58,467 nt of DNA from an uncultured Oscillospiraceae bacterium (GTDB lineage: Bacteria; Bacillota; Clostridia; Oscillospirales; Oscillospiraceae). The translations under genes and the position numbers were made by a program. This document shows, in pieces, positions 1-8,710 of this stretch (position 1 is its first letter; the number at the start of each line of letters is the position of its first letter). Location of the stretch: contig CATKZW010000013.1 in the NCBI GenBank assembly GCA_949841465.1, forward strand, positions 1 through 58,467, read 5' to 3'. The notes under the pieces were generated by a model. That model had not been told where the DNA came from. It was given only the letters and a program-made list of their open reading frames with translations, and did no database searches.

Positions 1-182
1 GCGCCCAGCGGACGCTGTAAACGCTCAAAACGGCAAAAAAGCACGGCGGCATTTCAAAATTATCCTTACTTATTGTAAAGGCCGCGGGCAGTCCTGTCAA
101 GTGGAAATGTGAAAGTTTCATGAACATTCCAAATTTTTTCTGTGCACAATGTGCAGGCCCGCCGCGGAGGGCCTGATACCCG

Positions 183-1220
183 TCAGGGCCGGGCCACAGT
201 GAGCGCCTGTCCCTGACGGCTGAGGGTGAAGCGCCCCTCCAGCCCGGCGGTGACGGTGACGGACCCGTCCTCAGACACAAACACCGCCTCAAAATCCCGG
301 TGCTGCCGCCAGTGGTCCAGCGCACCCTCCAGCCCCATGACGAACAGGGCGGTGGACAGCCCGTCGCAGGTCAGGCCGCTGTCCCCCACCACGGTGACGG
401 ACGCCAGCCCGCTCCGGGCCGGGGCCCCGGTGGCCGGGTCCAGGATGTGCCAGTAGCGCACGCCGTCCTCCTCGAAGTACCGCTCGTACCCGCCGGAGGT
501 GACGACGGCCTGATTGACCACCTCCACCACGCCGATGTTCCCGTCCCCCTCCGGGTCCCGGACGCCCACCCGCCAGGGGGAGCCGTCCGGCTTAGCCCCC
601 ACGGCCTGGATGTTGCCGCCCAGGTCCAGCAGGGCGGAGGCCGCGCCGCCGTCCGCCAAAAGGGCGGACAGCACGTCCCCGGTATAGCCCTTGGCCACGC
701 TGCCCAGGTCGATCTCCATCCCCTCCGGCAGGGAGGCGGCGGAGCCGTCCAGCGTGATCTGCGCATAGTCCACCAGGGGGAGCAGGGCGGCGATGGTCCC
801 CTCATCGGGGACGGCGTACTCCCCCGTGGTAAAGCCCCAGGTCCGCAGCACCGGATAGACGGAGACGTCCAGCGCCCCGCCGGTGCGGGCGCACAGGTTC
901 ACCGCACTGCGCAGAAGCTGCTCCGTCTCCGGGGACAGCTCCGCCGTCCCTGTCCGGTTCAGGGCGTGGATCTCGCTGGCTTCATCAGTGACGGACAGCA
1001 GGGCCTCCAGCTCCTTCACCCGGTCCTGGGCGGCGTCCAGAAGGTTTTCGTCCCCGCCCTGGTACAGCCGCAGAGTCATCACCGTGTCCATGGCGAAAAA
1101 GGTGCTCTCCGCCGCCGGCTGCGCCTGGGCCGGGGCGGGTGCGCACCCCGCCAGCAGGGCAATGGCCAGCGCGGCGGCCAGAAGCCGCTTCGCGCGAAGC
1201 ATCCGCTTCATTCCCGTCAC
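183..1220 (-). CDS. apbE: FAD:protein FMN transferase (ApbE family lipoprotein)
   Basis: The 345-residue product fits ApbE, which transfers FMN from FAD to a threonine of partner flavoproteins such as Rnf/Nqr subunits outside the membrane. The N-terminus is a lipoprotein signal with the lipobox LLAGC near residue 26, so the enzyme should be tethered outside. Visible family features are the MDTVMTLRLY start of the fold, the GSVAKGY segment, the DPATG motif, and the C-terminal DGLSTALFVMG segment that supplies the metal-binding Asp and Thr. The start codon overlaps the stop of the upstream dCMP deaminase gene by four bases, so the two are translationally coupled. No flavoprotein substrate is encoded nearby. 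Confidence 0.93.
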   Translation of the reverse strand: MTGMKRMLRAKRLLAAALAIALLAGCAPAPAQAQPAAESTFFAMDTVMTLRLYQGGDENLLDAAQDRVKELEALLSVTDEASEIHALNRTGTAELSPETEQLLRSAVNLCARTGGALDVSVYPVLRTWGFTTGEYAVPDEGTIAALLPLVDYAQITLDGSAASLPEGMEIDLGSVAKGYTGDVLSALLADGGAASALLDLGGNIQAVGAKPDGSPWRVGVRDPEGDGNIGVVEVVNQAVVTSGGYERYFEEDGVRYWHILDPATGAPARSGLASVTVVGDSGLTCDGLSTALFVMGLEGALDHWRQHRDFEAVFVSEDGSVTVTAGLEGRFTLSRQGQALTVARP

Positions 1221-1705
1221 CGCAGGTGCTCCGGGGCGGAGTCGTCCTGGTCAATCCACTCCGACTGCACGTCCACCACCCGGTAGTCCGACCGGGTGTC
1301 CCGGATGACCACCTTGGCAATGCCCGCGTTGATGATGAGCCGCCGGCACATGGAGCAGGAGGTGGAGCCGGGGATGAGCTCCCCCGTATCCGGGTGCTTG
1401 CACACCATGTACAGCGTGGCCCCCAGCACCTCCCGCCGGGAGGCGGAGATGATGGCGTTGGCCTCGGCGTGGACGGAGCGGCACAGCTCATACCGCTGGC
1501 CGGAGGGGATGTTCATGGCCTCCCGGGTGCACCAGCCCAGGTCACCGCAGTTCTTCCGCCCCCGGGGCGCACCGTTGTAGCCCGAGGACACGATCTCGTC
1601 GTTCTGCACGATGATGGCCCCGTAGTGGCGGCGCATGCAGGTGGAGCGCTCCAGCACGGTGCCGGCGATGTCCAGGTAATAGTTTTCCTTGTCGATGCGG
1701 GCCAT
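1217..1705 (-). CDS. dCMP deaminase (ComEB-like)
   Basis: This 162-residue protein belongs to the zinc-dependent deoxycytidylate deaminases, which turn dCMP into dUMP for dTTP synthesis. The zinc site is visible as HAEANA (His and proton-shuttling Glu) and as the SCSMC cysteine pair, with the NGAPRG and INAGI segments typical of the family. The ATG at 1705 is chosen because GGAGGG stands 7 bases upstream; the frame stays open further upstream but that part (PSRGKAGILY) is not deaminase-like. It is the first gene of a two-gene operon with apbE. Confidence 0.93.
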   Translation of the reverse strand: MARIDKENYYLDIAGTVLERSTCMRRHYGAIIVQNDEIVSSGYNGAPRGRKNCGDLGWCTREAMNIPSGQRYELCRSVHAEANAIISASRREVLGATLYMVCKHPDTGELIPGSTSCSMCRRLIINAGIAKVVIRDTRSDYRVVDVQSEWIDQDDSAPEHLR

Positions 1706-1739
1706 GACAGTCCCTCCGCTTCCTCTGTTTTTGAGATAG

Positions 1740-1768
1740 AGTATACCAGCTTTTCCCCTTGACGGCAA
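1740..1768 (-). promoter_or_regulatory. Sigma-A type promoter for dCMP deaminase-apbE
   Basis: Read on the minus strand there is TTGCCG, 17 bases, then TATACT, ending about 35 bases before the deaminase ATG. Confidence 0.5.
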
Positions 1769-1790
1769 GGGGGAGCGGCGTCCACCGCAT

Positions 1791-1822
1791 AAAAGGCCCC
1801 GGACACAGGTCCGGGGGCCTTT
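1791..1822. terminator. GC-rich hairpin between divergent genes
   Basis: A stem AAAGGCCCCGGAC pairs with GTCCGGGGGCCTTT around a 4-base loop. It lies between two divergent promoters and ends no visible gene, so it may insulate them or be left from a lost neighbour. Confidence 0.4.
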
Positions 1823-1869
1823 CTGCTCATTGCCGGCAGACAATTCACATTTTGTTTACGGTTACCCCA

Positions 1870-1898
1870 TTGACTACGCCAAATCAGCGCGCTATATT
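1870..1898 (+). promoter_or_regulatory. Sigma-A type promoter for the zinc-ribbon membrane protein
   Basis: TTGACT and TATATT are separated by exactly 17 bases. The element lies about 56 bases upstream of the ATG at 1955, which has an AAGGAGG ribosome site. Confidence 0.6.
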
Positions 1899-1954
1899 TA
1901 TAATAATCCCTAAAAAAGTCCCGAGACCCGGTCCCTGCAAGGAGGTGAGCGCCG

Positions 1955-2350
1955 ATGATCCGCCGCTTTATGACCGGCTTCATGGCTGGGCGTTACGGGG
2001 GCGATCAGCTGAATGCCCTGCTGATGGCGCTGTATCTGCTGCTGTATGTGGTCTTCCTGTTCACCAGAATGATCGTGTTCGAGGTGCTGGCCCTGATTCT
2101 GATCCTGGTGAGCCTGTACCGCGCCCTGTCCCGGAACTTGGTGCGCCGCCGGGCTGAGAACGCCCGCTTCCTCCAGCTTGTCCGGCCCGCCGCCCGGCGC
2201 TGGGCCTCCTTCCGCACCCGCGCCCACGACCGGGAGCACCGCTACTTCAAGTGCCCCAACTGCGGCCAGCAGATGCGGGTGCCCAGAGGCAAGGGGCGCA
2301 TCACCGTCCACTGCCGGTCCTGCGGGGCGGTGTTTGAGGAAAAAAGCTGA
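1955..2350 (+). CDS. Small membrane protein with C-terminal zinc ribbon
   Basis: The 131-residue product has two adjacent hydrophobic stretches at about residues 22-55, a basic amphipathic middle (SRNLVRRR, RRWASFRTR) and a C-terminal zinc ribbon in which CPNC and CRSC are spaced by 18 residues. Such proteins are widespread in clostridia and lack an assigned function. The start is supported by AAGGAGG 8 bases upstream and by a good promoter. It is monocistronic, closed by a strong terminator at 2530. What the zinc ribbon contacts cannot be told from sequence. Confidence 0.75.
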   Translation: MIRRFMTGFMAGRYGGDQLNALLMALYLLLYVVFLFTRMIVFEVLALILILVSLYRALSRNLVRRRAENARFLQLVRPAARRWASFRTRAHDREHRYFKCPNCGQQMRVPRGKGRITVHCRSCGAVFEEKS

Positions 2351-2529
2351 GCGCCAGGATAGACGCGCCCAGCGGACGGACCGGAGCGAGGACAGGCGCA
2401 GGACCGCGCAGCGGTCCAAAGGCCGGCCCGAGGCAGAGGGAAGCCGCCGGGAAGCGCGTCCAGTCCGGGCATGACAACAGGCATGAACGCACGGGAACGA
2501 CTGAACTAAATCGGCAAGAGCGATTCGCG

Positions 2530-2561
2530 AGAGCTCCCCGCCGCCGGCGGGGAGCTCTTTT
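2530..2561 (+). terminator. Rho-independent terminator
   Basis: AGAGCTCCCCGCC pairs with GGCGGGGAGCTCT around a 3-base loop and is followed by TTTT. It closes the zinc-ribbon gene. The 180 bases between that stop codon and the hairpin hold nothing I recognise. Confidence 0.75.
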
Positions 2562-2579
2562 CAGCGTCCGGGACCGGGT

Positions 2580-2990
2580 TCAGGCTCCCTCGGGGCGGTT
2601 GACCACCACGCTGTCCCGGGTCATCTTCTGACGCAGGAGCTGGAAGCTGGGCATGCCCCCGGCGGCGCACACCTGCTTGGCCAGCATCTCGGCGTAGGGG
2701 AACAGCTGCTGATAGCACATGACGTGGAAGTCCCGCTTGTCCTCGTCGGTGAGGTCCCCGGAAACCTCGAAAATACCGATGAGCTCCACCGACACGAAAA
2801 AGCGGTGGTCCGGGCTGTCGGTCTTGTCCTTCACGCACTGGTACAGCTTGGCCATGCAGCGGGTGTTGTCCTGGCTGTAGTTGACGGAGAAGGAGAAATT
2901 GTTCTCCAGCTGAATCTGGCCTGGGGTCTCCAGCTTGTTGAAAAACTGCAGGTCCTGGAGCTTGTAGGACAGCATATTGAGTTCCGCCAT
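2580..2990 (-). CDS. SecB-like protein-export chaperone
   Basis: The 136-residue protein resembles the SecB fold. The clearest part is near the C-terminus, where LFPYAEML, followed by GGMPSFQL, mirrors the LFPYARE and GTFPQLNL segments of proteobacterial SecB. The N-terminal strands (LQDLQFFNKLE, NFSFSVNY) also fit. SecB tetramers keep preproteins unfolded for SecA; Gram-positive members are less studied and some act as toxin-antitoxin chaperones, but no toxin or antitoxin is next to it. The ATG at 2990 has AGGAGGG 6 bases upstream. The gene stands alone. Confidence 0.7.
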   Translation of the reverse strand: MAELNMLSYKLQDLQFFNKLETPGQIQLENNFSFSVNYSQDNTRCMAKLYQCVKDKTDSPDHRFFVSVELIGIFEVSGDLTDEDKRDFHVMCYQQLFPYAEMLAKQVCAAGGMPSFQLLRQKMTRDSVVVNRPEGA

Positions 2991-3018
2991 GGGAATCCCT
3001 CCTGACTGTATTTGGGAT

Positions 3019-3048
3019 AGTATACCACAAATCGGGCCAAAGACGCAA
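3019..3048 (-). promoter_or_regulatory. Candidate promoter of the SecB-like gene
   Basis: On the minus strand TTGCGT is followed after 18 bases by TATACT, 29 bases before the start codon. The -10 is good and the -35 weak. Confidence 0.4.
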
Positions 3049-3064
3049 CCTCCGCCGCCCCGCA

Positions 3065-3093
3065 TTGAAAATCCCGCCGGGCTGTGTTAAGAT
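3065..3093 (+). promoter_or_regulatory. Candidate promoter for mnmE
   Basis: TTGAAA and TAAGAT are 17 bases apart, about 90 bases upstream of the mnmE ATG. Confidence 0.4.
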
Positions 3094-3183
3094 AAGGTTA
3101 TGCTGGGGCGCGCATCGTGCGCCCGCACGGGCCGAAAATACGCGGGCGCATACGCTGCCGCCCCACAGTCAAGGTGAACCGCC

Positions 3184-4566
3184 ATGAACGATACCATCGC
3201 CGCCATCGCCACCCCCCTGTCCCCCTCCGCCATCGGCATACTCCGCCTGTCCGGGCCGGGGGCGGTTTCCGTTTTGGACGCGGTGTTCGCCCCCTTCCGC
3301 GGCGGGCCCATGGCCGCGCGCCCCGACCGGACGCTGGTGTACGGCGCGCTCCGGGACCGGGAGGGCGCGGTCATCGACCACTGCCTGGCCACGGTGTCCC
3401 GGGCCCCTCACAGCTACACTGGGGAGGACACCGCCGAGCTGCAGTGCCACGGCTCCCCCGCCGCCCTGGCCCTGGGGCTGGAGTCGCTCTTCAACGTGGG
3501 GGCGCGGCAGGCAAAGCCGGGGGAGTTCACCCGGCGGGCGTTTTTGAACGGCAAGCTGGACCTGACCCGCACGGAGGCGGTGGCCGACCTGATCCACGCC
3601 GAAACCCCGGCGGCGGTGCGTCAGGCGGCGGGTCAGCTGGGCGGGGCGCTGGCAGAGGCGGTGGACGGCATCTACGGCGATTTGGCGAACCTGTGCGCCC
3701 ACTTCCACGCCGTGCTGGACTACCCCGATGAGGACATCGAGCCCTTTGAGGCGGAAGAGCTGTCCGCGACGCTGGACGGGGCGGCGGCGCAGCTGGACGC
3801 TTTGGCCGCCACCTACCGGCGGGGCCGTCTGCTCAACGAGGGGACGCCCTGCGCCATCGTGGGGCGTCCCAACGCGGGGAAGTCCACCCTGTTCAACGCG
3901 CTTTTGGGGTATGAGCGGGCCATTGTCACCGACGTCCCCGGCACCACCCGGGACACGGTGGAGGAGCGGGTGAATTTCGGCGGGGTGCTGCTGCGGCTCA
4001 TCGACACGGCGGGACTGCGGGAGTCCGCCGACCAGGTGGAGCGGCTGGGGGTGGAGCGCTCCCGGGCCGCCGCCGGGCGGGCGGAGCTGATCCTGGCGGT
4101 GACGGACGGGTCCGACGAACTCACCCCGGAGGACCGGGAGACGCTGGAGCTGTGCGCCGCGTCCGGGAAGCCCTGGATCTGGGTGGTGAGCAAGCGGGAC
4201 CTCACCGGCCCCTGCGCCCTGTGGAGCGCGGACCGGGAGGAGCATGCCCCTGCCGCCATGGTGTCCCTGTCCGCCAAAACAGGGGCGGGGCTGGAGGAGC
4301 TGGAGCGGGCGGTGGCCACGCTGTTCCCGGCAGATACAGGTGTAAAGGCGGGAGCTTTACTCACCAATGCCCGGCAGGCGGAGGCCGCCGGCCGCGCCCG
4401 CGCGGCAGTGGAGCGGGGGGCCCAGGCCCTGCGGGCGGGTTTCTGCCCCGCCGCGGTGGGGGCCGACGTGGAGGCGGCCATGGCCGCCCTGGGGGAGCTG
4501 ACGGGCCGGACCGTCAGCGAGGACGTGACCGCCCGCATTTTTGAGCGATTCTGCGTGGGAAAGTGA
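3184..4566 (+). CDS. mnmE: tRNA uridine-5-carboxymethylaminomethyl modification GTPase MnmE
   Basis: The 460-residue protein is full length for MnmE, which with MnmG modifies the wobble U34 of several tRNAs. It starts with the conserved DTIAAIATP, has the folate-binding N-terminal domain (SYTGEDTAELQCHGS, GEFTRRAFLNGKLDL), a helical domain interrupted by a G domain with P-loop GRPNAGKST from residue 227, the switch TTRD, DTAGLR, and the SKRD base-recognition motif, and ends with CVGK, the C-terminal Cys-x-Gly-Lys signature. MnmG, RsmG and Jag, its usual neighbours, are not here. Confidence 0.98.
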   Translation: MNDTIAAIATPLSPSAIGILRLSGPGAVSVLDAVFAPFRGGPMAARPDRTLVYGALRDREGAVIDHCLATVSRAPHSYTGEDTAELQCHGSPAALALGLESLFNVGARQAKPGEFTRRAFLNGKLDLTRTEAVADLIHAETPAAVRQAAGQLGGALAEAVDGIYGDLANLCAHFHAVLDYPDEDIEPFEAEELSATLDGAAAQLDALAATYRRGRLLNEGTPCAIVGRPNAGKSTLFNALLGYERAIVTDVPGTTRDTVEERVNFGGVLLRLIDTAGLRESADQVERLGVERSRAAAGRAELILAVTDGSDELTPEDRETLELCAASGKPWIWVVSKRDLTGPCALWSADREEHAPAAMVSLSAKTGAGLEELERAVATLFPADTGVKAGALLTNARQAEAAGRARAAVERGAQALRAGFCPAAVGADVEAAMAALGELTGRTVSEDVTARIFERFCVGK

Positions 4567-4638
4567 TTTCCCAGGAAAATAGGGAATGACAGGACCACTT
4601 TTTCGGTGTATAATGGAAGAAAAACGGGAGGTGCTTTT

Positions 4639-5031
4639 ATGGAATGGGGGCTGCGGATATTTCTGTTCGTATGCAATCTGATTCTGCCCCTGACGTTCAT
4701 TGGGCTGGGCCAGCAATTCACCAAAAAACCCCCGGAAACCATTGATCCCATGCGGGGCTACCGGACGGTCATGTCCATGAAGAACCAGGACACCTGGGCC
4801 TTTGCCCAGGCGTACTACGGACGGACGTGCTATAAAATCGGCTGGGCCGCGCTGGCCGTGACGGCGCCGGCCCAGGTGTGGCTGATGCGGTGGCCCGCGG
4901 GCTCCATCGAGGGCGGCATCCGGCAGGCCGGGTTTATCCTGTTGGAGGCGGTGGCGGTGTGCATTGCTGTGTACGCTCCGGTGGAGCGGGCGCTGAAAAA
5001 AACCTTTGATAAAGCCGGAAACAGACGATAA
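4639..5031 (+). CDS. SdpI/YhfL-family membrane protein
   Basis: The 130-residue product carries the SdpI family signature GYRT, then SMKN and TWAFAQAYYGR, between a first membrane helix (about 5-25) and two later helices (about 62-78 and 85-103). Bacillus SdpI is the immunity protein against the SdpC toxin, but most family members have unknown roles, and no SdpC-like gene is near. The ATG at 4639 is preferred over an upstream in-frame ATG because GGGAGG lies 7 bases before it. It sits 12 bases before dtd, so it is probably cotranscribed with dtd and mutL. Confidence 0.8.
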   Translation: MEWGLRIFLFVCNLILPLTFIGLGQQFTKKPPETIDPMRGYRTVMSMKNQDTWAFAQAYYGRTCYKIGWAALAVTAPAQVWLMRWPAGSIEGGIRQAGFILLEAVAVCIAVYAPVERALKKTFDKAGNRR

Positions 5032-5043
5032 GGAGGACTGCCT

Positions 5044-5478
5044 ATGCGGGCCGTGGTAACGCGGGTGAAAAACGCCCGGGTGGAGATCGACAACATAATC
5101 AACGGGGCCATTGACCGGGGCTTTTTAGTCCTGCTGGGGGTGGGCCCGGAGGACACCCAAGCCGCCGCCGATAAGATGGCGGACAAAATCTGCGGCCTGC
5201 GGATTTTTGAGGACGAAAACGAGAAGATGAACCTGAACCTGGCCGCTGTGGGCGGCTCCCTGCTGGTGGTGAGCCAGTTCACCCTGTACGCCGACACCTC
5301 CTCCCGCCGCCCCGGCTTCTCCCACGCCGCCAAGCCGGAGCTGGCCGTCCCGCTGTACGAGCGTTTCATGGAGCAGTGCCGGGAGAAGGGCTTCCGGGTG
5401 GAGCATGGCGAGTTCGGGGCGGATATGCAGGTGTTCTCCCAGAACGACGGGCCGGTGACTATATTACTCGAGGTATAA
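5044..5478 (+). CDS. dtd: D-aminoacyl-tRNA deacylase
   Basis: The 144-residue protein has the full length of Dtd, which frees tRNA from mischarged D-amino acids and from glycine. The catalytic region SQFTLYAD around residue 80 and the C-terminal NDGPVT motif that holds the cross-subunit Gly-cisPro active site are intact. It is preceded by AAGGAGG and runs into mutL with a single base between stop and start. Confidence 0.96.
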   Translation: MRAVVTRVKNARVEIDNIINGAIDRGFLVLLGVGPEDTQAAADKMADKICGLRIFEDENEKMNLNLAAVGGSLLVVSQFTLYADTSSRRPGFSHAAKPELAVPLYERFMEQCREKGFRVEHGEFGADMQVFSQNDGPVTILLEV

Positions 5479-5479
5479 C

Positions 5480-7681
5480 ATGGCGACGATAAAACAATTA
5501 GACCCCCACGTGGCCGACCTCATCGCCGCCGGCGAGGTGGTGGAACGCCCCGCCAGCGTGGTGAAGGAGCTGATGGAGAACGCCATCGACGCCGGGGCGT
5601 CCGCCGTCACGGTGGAGATCAGCCGGGGCGGGATGGCCCTGATCCGGGTGACGGACGACGGCTGCGGCATCCCGGCGGACCAGGCGGCCACCGCCTTCCT
5701 CCGCCACGCCACCTCCAAAATCTCCGATGAGCACGATTTGGAGGCCATCGGCACCCTGGGCTTCCGGGGCGAGGCGCTGGCGGCCATCTCCGCCGTGTCC
5801 CGGGTGGAGCTGCTCACCCGCACGGACGACGCAGACCTGGGCGCGTCCCTCACCGTGGAGGCGGGGGTGGTCACCGGCCAGGAGGAGGCAGGCTGTCCCC
5901 GCGGGACAACCATGTCGGTGCGGGATTTGTTCTTCAACACCCCCGCCCGGCTGAAGTTCATGAAGAAGGACGCCTCCGAGGGGGCGGCGGTGTTTGGCCT
6001 GGTCCAGCGGGTAGCCCTGTCCCACCCGGAGCTGAGCGTGAAGTTCATCCGGGACGGCAAGCAGGAGCTGCTCACCCCTGGGGACGGACAGCTCAAGAGC
6101 GCCGTCTACGCCGTCATGGGCCGGGACATCGCCCTGGGCTTCCTGCCCGTCAAGGGCTCCGGCGAGGAGATGAGCGCGGAGGGCTTCGCCTCCCTGCCCA
6201 CCTGCTGCCGGGGGAGCCGGGGGTATCAGCACTTTTTCGTCAACGGGCGGTATGTCAAGAGCCGGGTCATGATGGCGGCGGTGGAGGAGGCGTACAAAAA
6301 CCAGAAGATGGTGGGGAAATTCCCCGGCTGCGTCATCCACCTGACCGTGAAGCCCGGGGATGTGGACGTGAACGTCCACCCCACCAAGACCGAGGTGAAG
6401 TTCCAGCGGGAGCAGGCGGTGTTCTCCACGGTGTACCATGCGGTGCTGTCCGCCCTGGACAGGGACCACACCCGCCCCCAGGCGGTGATGCCTGGGGTGA
6501 AGGCGGAGGACAAGGTGACCCCCAATCAGACCAGCCTGCCCTTGAACGACGGGGCCAGAGGGCTGGCGGGGACCCGGTTCATGCCCTCGTCTCGGTTTAA
6601 GCCGGTCTCCGGCCTGGGGCCGGGCGCCCAGCTGGAGCCGGCGACCATGCCCCCGGTCCAGCCCAAAGCGCCGGCCCCTGCGCCGAAGAAAAAGGATTCC
6701 CCCTTCCAGTGGGTGGAGCCCCTGCCGGAGGAGGAACCCCCAGTCAGGGAGGAGCATCCGTCCTCCGCTCCCAGCCGGAAGGAGGCTGCCCCGGCCAAGG
6801 AAGAAGAGCTGTCCCCCGCCCCCGGCCGGAAAGAGGCTGTCCCGGCCTCGGCGGAACGGGAACAGCCCGCCCCGGTACATAGGGAAGCGGAACGGCTCGC
6901 CGCGGCGGAGCCGTCCCCGGCCCCGATTCGGGAAGAGCGGCCCGCGCCGATACATAGCGGGAGGGACAAAACCGTCCCGGCGGCGGGGCCGTCCCCGGCG
7001 CGGGAGGAATGGCCCACCCCTGTCCGAGGCCAAGCCCCCCGGCCCGTCCAGGCGGAACCGCCCGCGCCGCCCCCCCGGCCCGACCTGGAACCCGCCCCCG
7101 ATCCCGCCCCCGAGGAGGAGCCCTGGGTCATCCGGGGGGAGCTGTTCCGCACCTATGTGGTGGTGGAGCAGGGGGACAAGATGCTGCTCATCGACAAGCA
7201 CGCCGCCCATGAGCGGGCCAACTTCGACCGGCTCAAGGCGGCGGACTACCAGCCCATGGTGCAGGAGCTGCTCACCCCGGCGACCTTCTCCCCCGCCCCG
7301 GAAGAGCGGGAGGCGCTGCTGGAGCAGACCGAGCTGCTGGCTCGGTTCGGCTTCGAGGTGGAGGAGTTCGGCTCCAGCGCCCTGGCGGTGCGCTCCGCGC
7401 CGGACTACCTGGACGCGGGGGACATCGAGCCCGCCCTGCTGGAGCTGGCCCGCCGTCTGCGGCTGACGGGCACCGCCGACCCCGCCTCCGCCCGGGACGA
7501 GCTGCTGCACACCATGGCCTGCAAGGCGGCCATCAAGGGCGGCTGGCGCAGCGGCAGGTCGGAGCTGGAGGAGGTGGCCCGGCTGGTGATGAGCGGGGCG
7601 GTGAAGTACTGCCCCCACGGCCGGCCGGTGGCCATTGAGATGACCAAAAAACAGCTGGAAAAGCAGTTCAAGCGGGTGTGA
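5480..7681 (+). CDS. mutL: DNA mismatch repair protein MutL
   Basis: The 733-residue product has the N-terminal GHKL ATPase of MutL (ELMENAIDAGA, DDGCGI, GFRGEALAAIS) and a C-terminal dimerisation/endonuclease domain with the metal-binding motif DKHAAHER, an ACKAAIK segment and CPHGRP, so it should nick DNA like other Gram-positive MutL proteins. Between the domains, residues of about 370-545 form an unusually long Pro/Ala/Glu-rich linker with repeated elements such as SPAPGRKEA and RPAPIH. No mutS or miaA is beside it, unlike the common clostridial order. Confidence 0.97.
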   Translation: MATIKQLDPHVADLIAAGEVVERPASVVKELMENAIDAGASAVTVEISRGGMALIRVTDDGCGIPADQAATAFLRHATSKISDEHDLEAIGTLGFRGEALAAISAVSRVELLTRTDDADLGASLTVEAGVVTGQEEAGCPRGTTMSVRDLFFNTPARLKFMKKDASEGAAVFGLVQRVALSHPELSVKFIRDGKQELLTPGDGQLKSAVYAVMGRDIALGFLPVKGSGEEMSAEGFASLPTCCRGSRGYQHFFVNGRYVKSRVMMAAVEEAYKNQKMVGKFPGCVIHLTVKPGDVDVNVHPTKTEVKFQREQAVFSTVYHAVLSALDRDHTRPQAVMPGVKAEDKVTPNQTSLPLNDGARGLAGTRFMPSSRFKPVSGLGPGAQLEPATMPPVQPKAPAPAPKKKDSPFQWVEPLPEEEPPVREEHPSSAPSRKEAAPAKEEELSPAPGRKEAVPASAEREQPAPVHREAERLAAAEPSPAPIREERPAPIHSGRDKTVPAAGPSPAREEWPTPVRGQAPRPVQAEPPAPPPRPDLEPAPDPAPEEEPWVIRGELFRTYVVVEQGDKMLLIDKHAAHERANFDRLKAADYQPMVQELLTPATFSPAPEEREALLEQTELLARFGFEVEEFGSSALAVRSAPDYLDAGDIEPALLELARRLRLTGTADPASARDELLHTMACKAAIKGGWRSGRSELEEVARLVMSGAVKYCPHGRPVAIEMTKKQLEKQFKRV

Positions 7682-7772
7682 GCACGGGCGTTTATGAAAT
7701 GGTATTTCTCCCAAGCTTGGGAACGGGCGAAAGCAAAGAATACAACAGCAAAATAATAAGGAGGCATCACAA

Positions 7773-8693
7773 ATGGCGTACAAACTGTCCGACATCAACG
7801 CCGCCGTGCGGCGGGACCCGGTGGGGTTCATGGAGGAGTGCGACCAGGGCTATCAGGACAAGATCGCCCAGGCCGCGGCAAAAATCTGCGAGAATATGAA
7901 GAAAAGCCCGGTGGTGCTGCTGTCCGGCCCCTCCGGGTCGGGCAAGACCACCACGGCGGAAAAACTCAGCCGGGAGCTGGAGCGCCGGGGCGTGCGCACC
8001 CACGCAGTGTCCATGGACGACTACTTCATCCGTCCCGACCCCGACCGCATGCCCCACACCCCCGACGGGGCCATCGACTATGAGTCCCCGGAGATGATGG
8101 ACCTGAAGCTGCTGGACGAACACTTCGCCAAGCTCACTCGGGGGGAGTGGATCCTGGTGCCCAAGTTTGAGTTCGCCCGGCAGATGCGCAACGACAGCCG
8201 GGGCACCCCCCTGAAGCTGGGCCCCGACGAGGTGGCCATCTTCGAGGGCATCCACGCCCTGAACACCCAGCTCACCAACCGCCACCCCGACGCCACCCGG
8301 CTGTACATCTCCGCCCGGAGCGACATCAAGGGCGACGACGGAAAGGTCGTCTTCAAGCGCACCTGGCTGCGCCTGACCCGCCGGGCGGTGCGGGACTACA
8401 ACTTCCGGGGCACCGACGTCAGCGGCACCCTGGAGATGTGGGCCAATGTGCGCCGGGGGGAAAAGCTGTACATCTCCCCCTATAAGGACACCGCCCACAT
8501 CAAGTTCGACTCCGCCCACGCCTATGAGACGTCGGTGATGGCCAGCTACGCCAAGCCCATCATGGCGGCGGTGCCCGAGGAGAACCAGCGGCGGCACGAG
8601 CTGCTCAACCTGGTGAAGGCCTTCGACTTGTTCGAGCCCATCGACCCCAAGCTGGTGCCTCCCGGGTCCCTGATCCACGAGTTCATCGGGTAA
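7773..8693 (+). CDS. Uridine-kinase-like nucleoside kinase
   Basis: The 306-residue protein is a P-loop kinase of the uridine kinase/phosphoribulokinase group. The Walker A sequence GPSGSGKTTT is at about residue 50, DDYF lies in the position of the acceptor-binding Asp, and AIFEGIHAL matches the Walker B region of Udk proteins. Unlike the clostridial fusion proteins there is no N-terminal TGS or ThrRS-like domain; the N-terminal 40 residues are helical and unassigned. AAGGAGG precedes the ATG. It follows mutL by 91 bases, a gap that holds a CCCAAGCTTGGG palindrome. Confidence 0.85.
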   Translation: MAYKLSDINAAVRRDPVGFMEECDQGYQDKIAQAAAKICENMKKSPVVLLSGPSGSGKTTTAEKLSRELERRGVRTHAVSMDDYFIRPDPDRMPHTPDGAIDYESPEMMDLKLLDEHFAKLTRGEWILVPKFEFARQMRNDSRGTPLKLGPDEVAIFEGIHALNTQLTNRHPDATRLYISARSDIKGDDGKVVFKRTWLRLTRRAVRDYNFRGTDVSGTLEMWANVRRGEKLYISPYKDTAHIKFDSAHAYETSVMASYAKPIMAAVPEENQRRHELLNLVKAFDLFEPIDPKLVPPGSLIHEFIG

Positions 8694-8710
8694 GTGAATA
8701 CGCTCCTGAA

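Noticed and set aside
1..14. 14-base match between the window start and 2365-2378
   Set aside because: Short GC-rich identity likely by chance; no flanking similarity.
1791..1822. Riboswitch or attenuator in front of the dCMP deaminase gene
   Set aside because: The hairpin lies upstream of the promoter for that gene, so it is not in the transcript.
7711..7722. CCCAAGCTTGGG palindrome after mutL as a terminator
   Set aside because: The stem is only 6 bases with no T-tract; it may be chance.
5498..7831. A minus-strand frame of 777 codons antisense to mutL
   Set aside because: No start signal and no recognisable domain; mutL motifs are unambiguous on the other strand.
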